Notes: a model not told the origin generated them from the sequence alone. DNA of 64,000 bases from Crocosphaera sp. (GCF_030064895.1 NZ_JASJEB010000008.1:1-64000), one strand, 5' to 3'. Shown: positions 23,002 through 33,333, numbered from the stretch's first letter. Numbers and translations are program-made.

Positions 23002-26000
23002 CCAAATCTGTTTCTTACTCTCGTAGCCTCTTCTTCTCGTTTCAGTTCTAATTGTTCTAGGCTTTCTCCAAGTTGATTGGGGGAAGCCACATTTATATTA
23101 TTGGAAGTGTTAATTACATAGGTTTTACCAGTACCAGTTCCCCCACTACTACGATAGGAACCGCCGCCAACCATACCACCACGGTTATAGTTTTGGACTT
23201 GTGCGTAATCCTTGTTATTTTGGTTCTCAATCTGTTGTCGCTTGTAACTCATATAAGCAGGGACTTCTGAGCGAGGTACGACATACTCCCCTGCAGTTAA
23301 TGCTGCCAAAACGGGAGTTCCACCGCCCATAAGCTTTTCTTTTTTCATGGCCATCATGGCACTAATTCCCAATTCAGTAGCCGTGCCACCCATTACCAGA
23401 TTTTGAACCATACCACCCTTAGCTAGATTGGGGGTTTCAACAATACCACCGCCATCAAATCCCATCACACCACCGAACATTCCCCCAAACATTCCCCCAA
23501 ACATACGAGCTAAGGGACGAGCGATGGTCATTTTAATTACTTCTGCTGCTATGGTTCTAAACAAGGCTAATGCTGCGTCTTCAATGCTTTTAGTCTGCAT
23601 CAATACGTCAACTAGGCTCTGTTCAAACTGTTGTACAAAAGGATTGGCTTGGATGAAAGCTTGTTCGAGTCGAAGGTTTGTTATCGCTTCTAGCTCTGAT
23701 CTGTAACCTGCTAGTTGTTCTTGGCTAAAGCCCATTCCTTCTGCCCGTCTTACCTGTTCATCAATATAAATGGGGTTGGCTTGTAGTTCAGCTTCTAATA
23801 TGCCAGCACGTCCGAATGGGTTGCCACTAATTGAGTCTTCTAATCGGGCGCGTTGAACTGCGAGATCATCGGAGAAGCGTTGGCGGTTGAGATTGTCGGT
23901 TAAGTTGGATTCTTGTTCAATTCTTTCGTCTGTTAAGTTCTTAATTTCTTTTAATTCTTCGACCTGCCCCCCTAGAGCCTGAGCCTGTCCTTCTAGCTCC
24001 TCAGTTACCTTTTTCCTTTCAGGGTCTGTGATAATAGCTTGCATCTCCTCTAGTTTCTGGTAAGAAGCTTCCAAGGATTTTCTCTCCTCTTCTGTCAGGT
24101 CAACTCTAGTTTGATAATCTTCGATAATTTGCTTTTGTTTCTCTATTTCCTGTAGTGCAGCTTCTTCTACTCCCTCCATCGCCGTCAATTGCTCTTCAAT
24201 ACTACGTTTTAAGTCTTGACGTTGTTCTATTTCTCGTTGGAACTGTGCTGCATTTTGGGCTAAGTCTTGGGCAAGTTTCTGCTGTGCAGTTGTAGTTAAA
24301 ATAGTCCCATTTCTTAGTTTTTCGACACCGTTTTCAAGGTCTCTAAACTGCCTAGTAGTCTGTTCCGCACCTCGGATAAATTGCCTGTTAGTTTGCTCCG
24401 TTCTTTGAGCCTGACCTGTAATGTCGTTTTCGGTTTGAAGTATAGCCCTAGACTCGTTTTCACGCGCTTGCTGTTCTCTTAATTGGTTCAAAGAATCTTG
24501 TCTATCAACTACCGATTCTCTAGCGTCTGCAATTGTTTCGACATTTGACACACCAGGGAATCCGTCGGACGGGATGGTGACGGGGGTGAATTCAGGGATA
24601 GTTACTGGCGATAGTTGACTTACTGGTTTCGGCTGGTTTGTTGTGGTGACTGCCTGTCCATTGTTTAATTGAGGTAAAAATTGATTCGCGTAAGTCAGCC
24701 TACGTCCAGCAATTCCAAACCTCTCATAATCCTTCATTGCGCCCATAGCCTCTTCTACAGAGGTTGCATTAAAGAGGCGATCGCGAACACCTTTCGAGAT
24801 ACTTATGGAATCGTCATATTTTCCACCCTTGGTTATTTCGTCAAAAAAGAGGTCTATTTGGTTATTGATATCTGTCTCTAGGCTATTAGTAAAAGCAGGG
24901 ACTCTGTTTCTTCTACCAAAAGACCATTGAGCCAAGCCTAACCCTGTACCGCCTTTTTCTTTCGCGTAAGGGTTGAACGAAGATTCTTGTTGGAATGTCC
25001 CTAGAATAGCAGCCCTGGCGTAAGGGTTAGTCAATCCTCTTTGGATTAACGCATTGTCGATCATCCCCTTGTTACCAGATAGAGGGCTTTGGTTAACGGA
25101 GGATTGAGTCTGTGCTTGAGTGGGTACTGTTTGAACCGATGCTGCTGCCCCTTGATTCAATTTAATATTACTTTGATCTAAATCCACGAGCATCGTATTA
25201 GCCCCATGAGTAGTGGCCCACGAAGCAAGTTTTCTTATTGCTGCTGGATCTGTAAAGACCAAACATCCAGCAGAACCTAAAACTGGATCTTCCAAATGGG
25301 CCCCAATAGCTGACCTTGCAGTATTAAACTGTGGAGTCATTCCGATCCACCCAGTGATTTTATTCCTGGGAACCTTGGTGTGATCAAAGCCTGATAAGTT
25401 CATATCTCGAACTTGTGCAGCTTGACCAGTATTCAAAGTCCAGCGTCCATCAGGCAATGGGTTTCTTGTCCCTGCTACATCACGCCTTTGCGCTGCTGAA
25501 ACACCTTGTTTAGTGGGATCGCCCGATGCACCACCCATGATGGTATCCACAATCTTGCCATTACTGTCCACCAGGTCAAGGCGAATTTCGTCTAAACCTC
25601 CATTTAGCTTTCTACCGGTTTCAGTGGCCACAACCTGAAACCCTTTTTTTAACTCAGAACCCAGATCGTAACTTCCAGACGCTCTAGCTTGTAGGTTCGT
25701 TGTGCTAGCATCACCAAAAAATTCTCTTGGATCTACGAATTTATCATCAACTTGTACTTTTAAATCTAAGTGAGGGCCGGTACTTCCCCAAGATCCTTGA
25801 TCTCCCCCTGTTGTTCCTATCTTTTGCCCTAATTGTAAAACTTGTCCTTGCTTGACCAATACCTTATCGAGATGGTTTAGGTGAACCACGATTTTTCTCC
25901 CCATCTCATCGAGTCCCTGTATTTTTATCCCATATTCTCCTTTGTCACTATATAAAGACGTAACTGTACCACTGATGGGAGCAACAAGTTCGGTTCCGGT

Positions 26001-29000
26001 GGGGTATTGGTAGTCAATCCCATTATGCTTTCTCGTTCCCCCGTCTCTCATGGCATCCATCATACCGCGCGGGCTTGGTAATTTTTCTTTCGCCGTTTTT
26101 CCCGGTACTGGGAAAACTCTGTCCCCATTTAAAACTTGCTGTGAAGATGCACCCGTAGAACCACTCGCAGAAAAACTCCCAACACTAGCGTTAATCCGCT
26201 TGGCCAACTCATGGATTGACTCAACTAGAGCGTTGCCTTGTTCTGTAACATTGACACCGACCTGATCCATTGAAACGCCCAATTGGTAAGCTTGTGATTC
26301 GATATCTTTAGCTCTAAATAAAATATCTTGCCAGGTTCTGTGCTGTTGTCTCTCAAAGTCTTGTTGTTGTCTTCTGAATTGCTCTAACTGAACCAACCTT
26401 TGACGTTCTAAGTCCTCCTGTTGTTCTTGTAAGTTTCTGACTTGTCTGGCAATATTTATGGTGTCATTTTCGATTTGTAAGCGAGTTTCATTGCGCCTAT
26501 CCGTTTCCCCTTGAAGGCGCGAAATTGACTGCCTAATTGCGATTACCGCATCACCGAAACCCTGCAACGGGTTATCAAACCCCTCGGGGTTAAGATTAAT
26601 AAAGCTTGTCCTTAAGCTAATATTTTCTATATCTCTTCGAGTGGCTTTAATTTGGTTTTCTGCTGCTAAAGTTTGTTGTTCAATACTTCTGTATAAGTCA
26701 TCCCATTGTTCTGCTAAACCTCTAAATGACCTGAACTGATTACGGTTAAAGTCTTCTACGGATCGCTCGAAGTCAACTAACTGTCTTTCTGCGTTTCTTT
26801 GAAAGTCTGCGATTTGATTAGCTAAATCTCTTATTTTTTTTCTAACATCTTTTCTTAATTCTCTCCCGTCAAAGGTTAACTGAGATAACTGAGACCTTGT
26901 TCCCGATAAATCTTTTTCTGTTGATTTGATACTCTCTTTTAATTTCTTAATTTCTTCTTTTCTTTGATCATTGTTTTCAACCCCATGGATAGCAAGAATT
27001 TTGTCTAATGCGGCTTGCCTCTCTTTTAGGATACCCACTAAATCTTGTTCTTGTTCTTGTAAGATCGTTTTTCTGCTTTCTTGGGATCTAATGTCTCGCT
27101 CCCCTTTTGTTTGGCTTGTCTGGTTTATTGCTGCCTGCTCATCCATACCTCTTAACGTCAAAGCGTGTTTTGTTTTGTCAAAAGCTTTCTCAGCATCCTT
27201 AAGTTTATTTATAGTCTTATCCCAGACCGTTTCAAGTGGTTTCACCGCGTCTGATAAACCAGAATTATTAAAATAATCAACTACTTGATCGATCAGGTTT
27301 TTTTGTGGCTCTAGAATTTCCAGTAAGGCGGCTTTTTCAGCTTCGCTTCTATCACTGTTTTTAATAGCTTCCTCTTTCCCTTTAATCCCTGCTTGAATAG
27401 AATTTATTTGATCAACAATATTTTTAAGTGGTTCAACGGCTTGCTCCCTAGCTTCTAGTGCTTGCTTAATAGCAGCATCAATATCCTTTATTTCCGCTAA
27501 AGACGCGCTATCTGCTTTCTTAGCTAATTCTTTTCTAGTAGCTCCTAGTTCAAGTAGTTTTTGTTCTAGCTGTTCGACTTCTTGTAAGGCTTTCTGGTTA
27601 TCTCCTGTCAAAAACTGTTCAATATTAAATGGAGCCAATTGTGAACCAACTAAGAATTTCTCTAGCTCAGATTGTGTATTTCGTATGTCTTGGGCGTTGC
27701 CGAGTAACTGTCTTCTGCCTAAACCAATGTAGCTATCATTTTCTGAGAAAAAATCACCAACGCCTAGTAATTCGGACTGTTGTTTTGTTGAATTAAAGTC
27801 TTTACCCATTAAGCGCCTGGGTATCCTATCCACTGCTCTTAAGAACCCTCCAAAACCACTATCTTGTTGGTTCATCATATTTACTAAGTCGTCTGTCTTG
27901 AACGATTCCCCTCCTAAACCCAATATGTTTTTTGGATTTAATTCTAAACCTTTACTTTTTGGTTTAAGTTGGACGCTTATTACTTCTGTTACTTGTTTAT
28001 ATTTTTCTGCTATTTGTTCCAATGACGTAGTTATCGACAAGGCTGAGTTAGCCATGTTTGCATCGACCTTTCCCATTTCACCCATTAAAGCGTTAGAAAA
28101 ATCACCTCTAGCTAAAGATAAAACGCCATAAGCTGTTGCTAAATTTGCGCCAAATCCTAAGACTTTTCCTCCTATTGTCTTAAAAGCATTCGCGCTTGAA
28201 GCGGCCAATGTCGATAAGCTTTGCTTGAAATTATTTGTCGTGAAAATAGCTCTAGTAGTTTGTTGGACATACAGTTTTAAGGATTTTGCCATTCCTCCCA
28301 AAGTGTTAAATATATAAAGCTTTCCTAACACAATTAGTTGTTCAAACATTACAGCAAGCGCAACCATTTCGACAACTCCCGATGGTATTATTTTCAAAGA
28401 AAAACTAGAGAAACTATCAGCAAGTTTTTCCATCATCGTACGTTGATCATTCCAGTCAACGGCAAATAAACTTTGTCCTTTACTTTCTCTGTTCATGTTA
28501 TCAAAGGCACTAAATATGTTTTCAAAGAAGCCTCCCACGCCTTGTGCCATGTTTTCAAATATAGTGTTGTTAGCTCCTAAGAAATCGTCAGTAACATCTG
28601 CAATGACCCCAACAAGAAATGGAGTCATTGAGCCTATTAGTTTCCCTGTTGTTGTTGCAAAAGTCGTTCCAAATTTATTAACAAAACTAGCGATTTGCGA
28701 TGTTGAGAAAATAGCTTGTAGTCCAACAGCGACCTGTGCTGACATTCCGATCACGGCTGTACCGCCAAGTTTAACAAGAGTATCAAAGTGTTTTTCTGCT
28801 GATTCAATCATTCCGGCAAAAGCTTTATTTGAAAGGACAAAAAAACCTCCAAAAGTTTTAGCTAATTTAACTTGTAACTTAAATGATGCGTTTTCTACTC
28901 TCGCTAGACTACTAACATAATCGTCAGCGTTTCTTTTGGCCGCTTCTCCAAAATCTTCTTTTAAGACCTTAGCTACTTTCGGTAATACCTCTTCTGCCAA

Positions 29001-31274
29001 CAGCGCGCCTTGTGAAATAAGTTTGTTAAATTCTCCTCTTGAAACTCCTAGTGCTTTCTGAAAGACTGACATTGCTGGAGGAAATTTCTCCCCTAGTTGT
29101 TGTCTTAACTCTTCCATAGAAACCTTACCTTTTGCAAGAATCTGTGTATAGGCATTAAAAACCAGCCCTGTATCAAAAGTGTTTAATTGCAAGGCTTTAG
29201 CTGAGACAGAAATGGCTTCAAACAATTCTTTTACGCCTTCTCCTTCGAGTTCCGTTCCCTTCGCCGCTACAGATAGCTGAGCAAAATTATCCGCAGAAAC
29301 TTGTAGAGATGTTCCCAGTTGATCCGAAATCTTAGTTACAAACTCCAAAGAACTACCTTTAGGTAAAGGCACTTGTTCCCCTACAGCATCAACAGTCTGT
29401 AGCCTAGCGGTGGTTGCTGTTGTGTTATTCAAAGCATCTTGAATCGCTGTGGTTAAAGGGGTCAAGAAACTTGTGACTAAAAGCCCTGTTATGACGGTGG
29501 GAAGCATGGGGATTAAGTTTGAGGCCACAAAGCTACCTCCCGTTAGCATCGGGTTAGCCATCATTGCCCCCGATCCAATAAAAGGCAAAATCTCCCCTTC
29601 GGCTTCTTGTCGTCCAAAACGTTTTCGGAACTGTTTTCTAAAGTTTCGAAATAGTTTATCTACAAATTGTGTTGATCCATACTCAGAAAGTTCTTGGGTC
29701 AAAGCTTCTATCCTTCTATCTGAAAAAGAAGTTCTTGCAACTCTTTTCGCGTATCTAGCAGGATACCTTGCCACGTTAGATTTATTTCCCAAAAAAGCCT
29801 CTCTTTCTGCGGTTAGTCTATCCAACTCTCTTCTGCGGTTTCTTCTGATCCTTTCTCTTCTTTCGGCAGATGTTTCTGTTCCTTTTTGCCGTTGGTTTTC
29901 CGGGGATCTTAAGCTTTCTTCAAGCCTTCTTCTTCTCTCTTTCAATCTAATCGCCTTTGGAGTCTCAAAAGTGGGATCACCGATAGATCCGTCTGTACGG
30001 CGAGAAGTACGATCTATTTCTTGTTGGATTATTCTATCTAAGTCTTTTAGTTCTTTTTGAACTGCCTTCTTGTACTCCTTAAAGCCTTTTCTTTTTAATA
30101 ACCCTTCCAAATATCCTTCATCAACAAACTCTCCTCTCTTTTTCATCTCTCTAGAAGGTGATTTAATACCCATTGAGTCGTCAAACCCTTTCTTGAAAGC
30201 ATCTCCCATCTTCTTCCCTTCTTTTTTTGCTTTTTTGCCACCACTCAACCCCTGGCTAAGTCCATCTCGTATCTCTTTTTCCCGTTTTGTCGCATCTTTG
30301 GCAGTAAACTTTGAATTGCCCGTTATTTTATTCAATCTGGTTCTTTCTCTTGTTAACGAAGATCGTAACTGAGGCAAGATTCCGCCCCGTTCAGCTTTTG
30401 GGATCGTCTCATACAACTTAATCAACTCGCTATACTCTTTTTTTAAGGCGCGAACTGTAGCAATATCTTTTTTATCTACAGGAGACTGTATTTTGCTGGA
30501 TCTTTCTAAGAACTTAGCTCTGTCTCTTATAAACTCTTCTGGTGTTGGATTTTTTCTTTTTGTAAACTCTTCACTCAGCGCACCCAGTGACTTTCCTGTT
30601 TTCTTCCCAAAGTTCGCACCAAACTTTTTTAAACCTTGTTCTATGTAACTGGACGGCAAAAATGTACTAGAAAATCTTGCTGCTAATTGATTCCCCACAC
30701 CCTCAAACAAGCCTTGGGTAATATTATTTAATGGCTTCATTGCTATTTCAAATAATTTCTTAGTTGCATTATTAGCAAGTTTCCCTGTTGCTTCTCCTAG
30801 TGCTGAAACTTCAACCCCCTTTCTTTCGGATTTGTCATCTTGGCTGGTTTTTGATGTTGTGGTTGCTTTTACTTCTATGGTTTTTTCTGTACTAGTAATA
30901 TTATCTAATTTCTCTTGCAAAGTATCTAGATCGCTGAAATCAACTTTAACAACAAAAGGACTTTGTAGAGAATTCCTTAAACCCGATTGCGCTCGATCAA
31001 CTTCTTCAAACAAGTCCCTCAAATCTTCTAACCCTTGGGTGTTGGCCTTGGTTTTGATTTCTATTACTTGTTGAGCCTGTTTCCTTAGTGCGCTAAAAGC
31101 TTTGCTAACAGACTTAATCTCTTGTTCTAACTGTTCTATCTCCCCAGTATCTACTTTTGGGGAAATGACTGTGTTTTCAAAAGTCTTTAATTCTTTTTTA
31201 ACTGCTTGTAGATCGGCTAAGTATTGAGTTTTGTCTAGCCTTAATCCAATCTCTACCGATCCTACACTTACCAT
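22998..31274 (-). CDS. Tail tape measure protein with cell-wall enzyme domains
   Basis: The protein has 2,758 residues. The N-terminus is tape-measure-like (VEIGLRLDKTQYLADLQAVKK). Residues ~620-800 carry the conserved tape-measure segment, followed by hydrophobic stretches and a long coiled coil to ~1700. An M23 peptidase-like domain follows (~1735-1845; HNGIDYQ, HLNHLD, GPHLDLKV). Next is an L,D-transpeptidase-like domain (~1860-2035; GAHL and GSAGCLVF) and a tail-lysozyme-like domain (~2065-2200; GTFQQESSFNPYA, GLGLAQW). The end is Gly-rich with MFGGMFGG repeats. It sets tail length and can open the cell wall on entry. Confidence 0.9.
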   Translation of the reverse strand: MVSVGSVEIGLRLDKTQYLADLQAVKKELKTFENTVISPKVDTGEIEQLEQEIKSVSKAFSALRKQAQQVIEIKTKANTQGLEDLRDLFEEVDRAQSGLRNSLQSPFVVKVDFSDLDTLQEKLDNITSTEKTIEVKATTTSKTSQDDKSERKGVEVSALGEATGKLANNATKKLFEIAMKPLNNITQGLFEGVGNQLAARFSSTFLPSSYIEQGLKKFGANFGKKTGKSLGALSEEFTKRKNPTPEEFIRDRAKFLERSSKIQSPVDKKDIATVRALKKEYSELIKLYETIPKAERGGILPQLRSSLTRERTRLNKITGNSKFTAKDATKREKEIRDGLSQGLSGGKKAKKEGKKMGDAFKKGFDDSMGIKSPSREMKKRGEFVDEGYLEGLLKRKGFKEYKKAVQKELKDLDRIIQQEIDRTSRRTDGSIGDPTFETPKAIRLKERRRRLEESLRSPENQRQKGTETSAERRERIRRNRRRELDRLTAEREAFLGNKSNVARYPARYAKRVARTSFSDRRIEALTQELSEYGSTQFVDKLFRNFRKQFRKRFGRQEAEGEILPFIGSGAMMANPMLTGGSFVASNLIPMLPTVITGLLVTSFLTPLTTAIQDALNNTTATTARLQTVDAVGEQVPLPKGSSLEFVTKISDQLGTSLQVSADNFAQLSVAAKGTELEGEGVKELFEAISVSAKALQLNTFDTGLVFNAYTQILAKGKVSMEELRQQLGEKFPPAMSVFQKALGVSRGEFNKLISQGALLAEEVLPKVAKVLKEDFGEAAKRNADDYVSSLARVENASFKLQVKLAKTFGGFFVLSNKAFAGMIESAEKHFDTLVKLGGTAVIGMSAQVAVGLQAIFSTSQIASFVNKFGTTFATTTGKLIGSMTPFLVGVIADVTDDFLGANNTIFENMAQGVGGFFENIFSAFDNMNRESKGQSLFAVDWNDQRTMMEKLADSFSSFSLKIIPSGVVEMVALAVMFEQLIVLGKLYIFNTLGGMAKSLKLYVQQTTRAIFTTNNFKQSLSTLAASSANAFKTIGGKVLGFGANLATAYGVLSLARGDFSNALMGEMGKVDANMANSALSITTSLEQIAEKYKQVTEVISVQLKPKSKGLELNPKNILGLGGESFKTDDLVNMMNQQDSGFGGFLRAVDRIPRRLMGKDFNSTKQQSELLGVGDFFSENDSYIGLGRRQLLGNAQDIRNTQSELEKFLVGSQLAPFNIEQFLTGDNQKALQEVEQLEQKLLELGATRKELAKKADSASLAEIKDIDAAIKQALEAREQAVEPLKNIVDQINSIQAGIKGKEEAIKNSDRSEAEKAALLEILEPQKNLIDQVVDYFNNSGLSDAVKPLETVWDKTINKLKDAEKAFDKTKHALTLRGMDEQAAINQTSQTKGERDIRSQESRKTILQEQEQDLVGILKERQAALDKILAIHGVENNDQRKEEIKKLKESIKSTEKDLSGTRSQLSQLTFDGRELRKDVRKKIRDLANQIADFQRNAERQLVDFERSVEDFNRNQFRSFRGLAEQWDDLYRSIEQQTLAAENQIKATRRDIENISLRTSFINLNPEGFDNPLQGFGDAVIAIRQSISRLQGETDRRNETRLQIENDTINIARQVRNLQEQQEDLERQRLVQLEQFRRQQQDFERQQHRTWQDILFRAKDIESQAYQLGVSMDQVGVNVTEQGNALVESIHELAKRINASVGSFSASGSTGASSQQVLNGDRVFPVPGKTAKEKLPSPRGMMDAMRDGGTRKHNGIDYQYPTGTELVAPISGTVTSLYSDKGEYGIKIQGLDEMGRKIVVHLNHLDKVLVKQGQVLQLGQKIGTTGGDQGSWGSTGPHLDLKVQVDDKFVDPREFFGDASTTNLQARASGSYDLGSELKKGFQVVATETGRKLNGGLDEIRLDLVDSNGKIVDTIMGGASGDPTKQGVSAAQRRDVAGTRNPLPDGRWTLNTGQAAQVRDMNLSGFDHTKVPRNKITGWIGMTPQFNTARSAIGAHLEDPVLGSAGCLVFTDPAAIRKLASWATTHGANTMLVDLDQSNIKLNQGAAASVQTVPTQAQTQSSVNQSPLSGNKGMIDNALIQRGLTNPYARAAILGTFQQESSFNPYAKEKGGTGLGLAQWSFGRRNRVPAFTNSLETDINNQIDLFFDEITKGGKYDDSISISKGVRDRLFNATSVEEAMGAMKDYERFGIAGRRLTYANQFLPQLNNGQAVTTTNQPKPVSQLSPVTIPEFTPVTIPSDGFPGVSNVETIADARESVVDRQDSLNQLREQQARENESRAILQTENDITGQAQRTEQTNRQFIRGAEQTTRQFRDLENGVEKLRNGTILTTTAQQKLAQDLAQNAAQFQREIEQRQDLKRSIEEQLTAMEGVEEAALQEIEKQKQIIEDYQTRVDLTEEERKSLEASYQKLEEMQAIITDPERKKVTEELEGQAQALGGQVEELKEIKNLTDERIEQESNLTDNLNRQRFSDDLAVQRARLEDSISGNPFGRAGILEAELQANPIYIDEQVRRAEGMGFSQEQLAGYRSELEAITNLRLEQAFIQANPFVQQFEQSLVDVLMQTKSIEDAALALFRTIAAEVIKMTIARPLARMFGGMFGGMFGGVMGFDGGGIVETPNLAKGGMVQNLVMGGTATELGISAMMAMKKEKLMGGGTPVLAALTAGEYVVPRSEVPAYMSYKRQQIENQNNKDYAQVQNYNRGGMVGGGSYRSSGGTGTGKTYVINTSNNINVASPNQLGESLEQLELKREEEATRVRNRFG
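22999..23075 (-). repeat. 77-bp repeat, tape-measure 3' end
   Basis: Identical to 21066-21142. See that entry. Confidence 0.85.
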
Positions 31275-31597
31275 TACTGTTTACCTAATTTACAAATAGT
31301 TTCATACAGCCCATCAACTTGGGCAATTTCATAAAGAATATTGGAAGGAATTAATCCCTCATCACGACATTTAACAAAGATTTGTGCCGTCTTTTGACTA
31401 ATAGTTTTTTCATGTTTTGTTTCGGGTTCAAACGGAAGAAATTGCCTGAAATCACTTGGAAAAGATTTTTTGGGATCTCGAAGGTAGTTGTAGGCTAGGG
31501 ATGCTACTTGTGCCACGGTAAAAGAGTTTTGATTAATCTCCCTCTGCTTAGCTTTTTTAATCCCTAGCCACTTCTTAAGGACTAAGTGATAAGGCAT
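31274..31597 (-). CDS. Tail assembly chaperone, frameshift extension
   Basis: The ATG frame has 107 residues, but the same frame is open upstream without a stop through 31696. Read this way it adds ISQSIDWEEIYFDWIAWGVS before the ATG. It is therefore most likely the -1 extension of the 32313 gene, like lambda gpT. It ends at the tape-measure ATG. Confidence 0.75.
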   Translation of the reverse strand: MPYHLVLKKWLGIKKAKQREINQNSFTVAQVASLAYNYLRDPKKSFPSDFRQFLPFEPETKHEKTISQKTAQIFVKCRDEGLIPSNILYEIAQVDGLYETICKLGKQ

Positions 31598-31659
31598 TTC
31601 TCTAAACTCCCACTCACTTACCCCCCAAGCTATCCAATCAAAATAGATTTCTTCCCAAT

Positions 31660-32313
31660 CTATGCTTTGGCTAATTCCTTCTCCGTTTCCATTTCGTTTC
31701 CCTCCTCTTCATTCTCTTCTGTACGACTACCGAAAGCCTCGTCTCTAGCGAAATTAATTATTTCTGCAATGAGGTTAGAACTAAGGTTTAACACTTCTTC
31801 CTGTTTAAACCGAAAATTCTTAATAGTACCATCAACGATTACACGATTATTTAAAAAGTGAACAACCAAGGCTCTTAAATAAGACTGCTGTTCTGCTAAC
31901 AGTTTGTTCATTTTAGTTCTAAGACCATTTAACAATTCTAGAGAAACATAATCTTGTGCGTTTTTAGTAATAATAACACCGTTAATATTTTCCTCTAAAA
32001 CGTCAGAATCTATAAAGCCATTGATTTCTTTTTCTGATAACTGAGAGCATTGAGATTTGATCGATTCCATTACTCTAAAATAGTCCCTAACACTATCTTG
32101 ATAGCTATCAAAAACCGCTTTTTGACTAATAGACTCTCCGACGCTAACCCCTCCTCTTTTAACAAGCTCTAGGTAGTAGCCATCGTCCTCTTCTTCTTGA
32201 AGGATTTTTTCGAGTAATTCTAAACCTTGAGTACCAGCATTGAAAGCGATCCATTCAACTGGTACTTCAATCGTGTGGGATTCTAACTTAAATTGAGATA
32301 AATCAAGAAGCAT
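31660..32313 (-). CDS. Tail assembly chaperone
   Basis: The protein has 217 residues, directly upstream of the tape measure, with an acidic end (RTEENEEEGNEMETEKE). In-frame G-GGA-AAC at 31702-31696 is a classic slippery heptamer. A -1 slip there gives a product of about 345 residues ending at 31274. The chaperones coat the tape measure during tail assembly. Confidence 0.75.
   Translation of the reverse strand: MLLDLSQFKLESHTIEVPVEWIAFNAGTQGLELLEKILQEEEDDGYYLELVKRGGVSVGESISQKAVFDSYQDSVRDYFRVMESIKSQCSQLSEKEINGFIDSDVLEENINGVIITKNAQDYVSLELLNGLRTKMNKLLAEQQSYLRALVVHFLNNRVIVDGTIKNFRFKQEEVLNLSSNLIAEIINFARDEAFGSRTEENEEEGNEMETEKELAKA
31696..31702 (-). promoter_or_regulatory. Slippery site for -1 ribosomal frameshift
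   Basis: GGGAAAC in the zero frame as G-GGA-AAC; lambda uses GGGAAAG in the same gene pair. There are no stops in the -1 frame from here to 31274. Confidence 0.8.
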
Positions 32314-32551
32314 AATTAATTAATTCTAGTGCTGTATTTACTTGGATAATTGGTTCAGACCGGTTTTTGCATTCATCGGGAATTTTGACGTAATAAAATT
32401 CCTGATCTGGCGTACTGACTTCTAAAAAATCGCTGGTTATTTTTTTTGCAAAGTACGCCAACCCCACCAGTAATCGGTCGCTCCTAAAAGAACAATTAAC
32501 CAACATAAGTTTACTACCAGGGTTATGGCGATGCTGCAAAATTTCTATCAC
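32303..32551 (-). CDS. Small tail-region protein
   Basis: The protein has 82 residues. It overlaps both neighbours by a few bases in the tail operon. Beta-rich (KLMLVNCSFRSDRLLVGLAY). Probable tail accessory protein by position. Confidence 0.6.
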   Translation of the reverse strand: MIEILQHRHNPGSKLMLVNCSFRSDRLLVGLAYFAKKITSDFLEVSTPDQEFYYVKIPDECKNRSEPIIQVNTALELINYAS

Positions 32552-33267
32552 TACGCAACTTGACTCTTAAGTGTGATGGGTTTACCGGAAATGTCAAAAT
32601 TCATTGTCGCTTGTACAAATTCGGAAATCCCTGAGTTTAAACCATTCTGTCCAATCACAGCAGAACCATATGTTCCCCCACGGTTACCGTCAAACGTTAC
32701 CATCACTGTAACCAGTTTTCCTTCTCCACTAACTGCTCGTATAGCAAGGAATCCGGGATCGTCATGAATCCAAACTCCACTCGCATCCAGTGCTGCAGAT
32801 TCACTAACAGCTTGTTTCTTTGTAAAAAATTCCCCAAAGACTCTATCTTCTATAATCTCGACTTGATTATCAATATTCGCTGTGTTAGCGGACAAATAAG
32901 GGATCTGAGCATAAACCCGAATAATCTCATCCCCTGCTGCTGTTTCAGGAGTTGCTTCGATAGGAATCTGGGTAGCACCAGCAGCCGTAAACTCGGAAAC
33001 CACAAAATAATTTTGGTAAGCAGTGGACAATCCTTGACCAGCCCAGTCTGCTTTAAATCCCAAAAGAGTCCGTTCATGAAGATCCACGGGACTGCCCTGG
33101 GTCAGAGTTAGACTGGTGGCGTTAGCAGCAACCGCACCTGTAACCAGAGTCATCTCCTGATAGGGAATCGCCTCGGACAGGGCGTATGGTGTACCGATAA
33201 AAACTCTATTATTTTGACCCGGGGTAAATGAATCACCTCGGTTTATAACATCTTGTAAACTTGTCAT
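32551..33267 (-). CDS. Major tail tube protein, putative
   Basis: The protein has 238 residues. Beta-rich, with Thr/Ala/Gly-rich strands (EMTLVTGAVAANATSLTLTQ), a size and place typical of tail tube proteins, two genes before the chaperone. An operator at 33320 precedes it. Confidence 0.65.
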   Translation of the reverse strand: MTSLQDVINRGDSFTPGQNNRVFIGTPYALSEAIPYQEMTLVTGAVAANATSLTLTQGSPVDLHERTLLGFKADWAGQGLSTAYQNYFVVSEFTAAGATQIPIEATPETAAGDEIIRVYAQIPYLSANTANIDNQVEIIEDRVFGEFFTKKQAVSESAALDASGVWIHDDPGFLAIRAVSGEGKLVTVMVTFDGNRGGTYGSAVIGQNGLNSGISEFVQATMNFDISGKPITLKSQVA

Positions 33268-33319
33268 TTAATATAAACCCTCAAGTAAAATTGATTTGCC
33301 TATATTTTACCAGACACAG

Positions 33320-33333
33320 ACAGATATGTATGT
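33320..33333. promoter_or_regulatory. Operator before the tail tube gene
   Basis: ACA-GATATGTA-TGT, with a second overlapping ACAGACAGA run to its left. Confidence 0.6.

Noticed and set aside
29449-30060. A 203-codon open frame on the plus strand inside the tape-measure gene
   Set aside because: It lies fully antisense to a strong coding frame and has the composition of an antisense shadow; no ribosome site or motif.
32764-33111. Plus-strand open frame opposite the tail tube gene
   Set aside because: Shadow of a conserved-looking structural gene in the tail operon.
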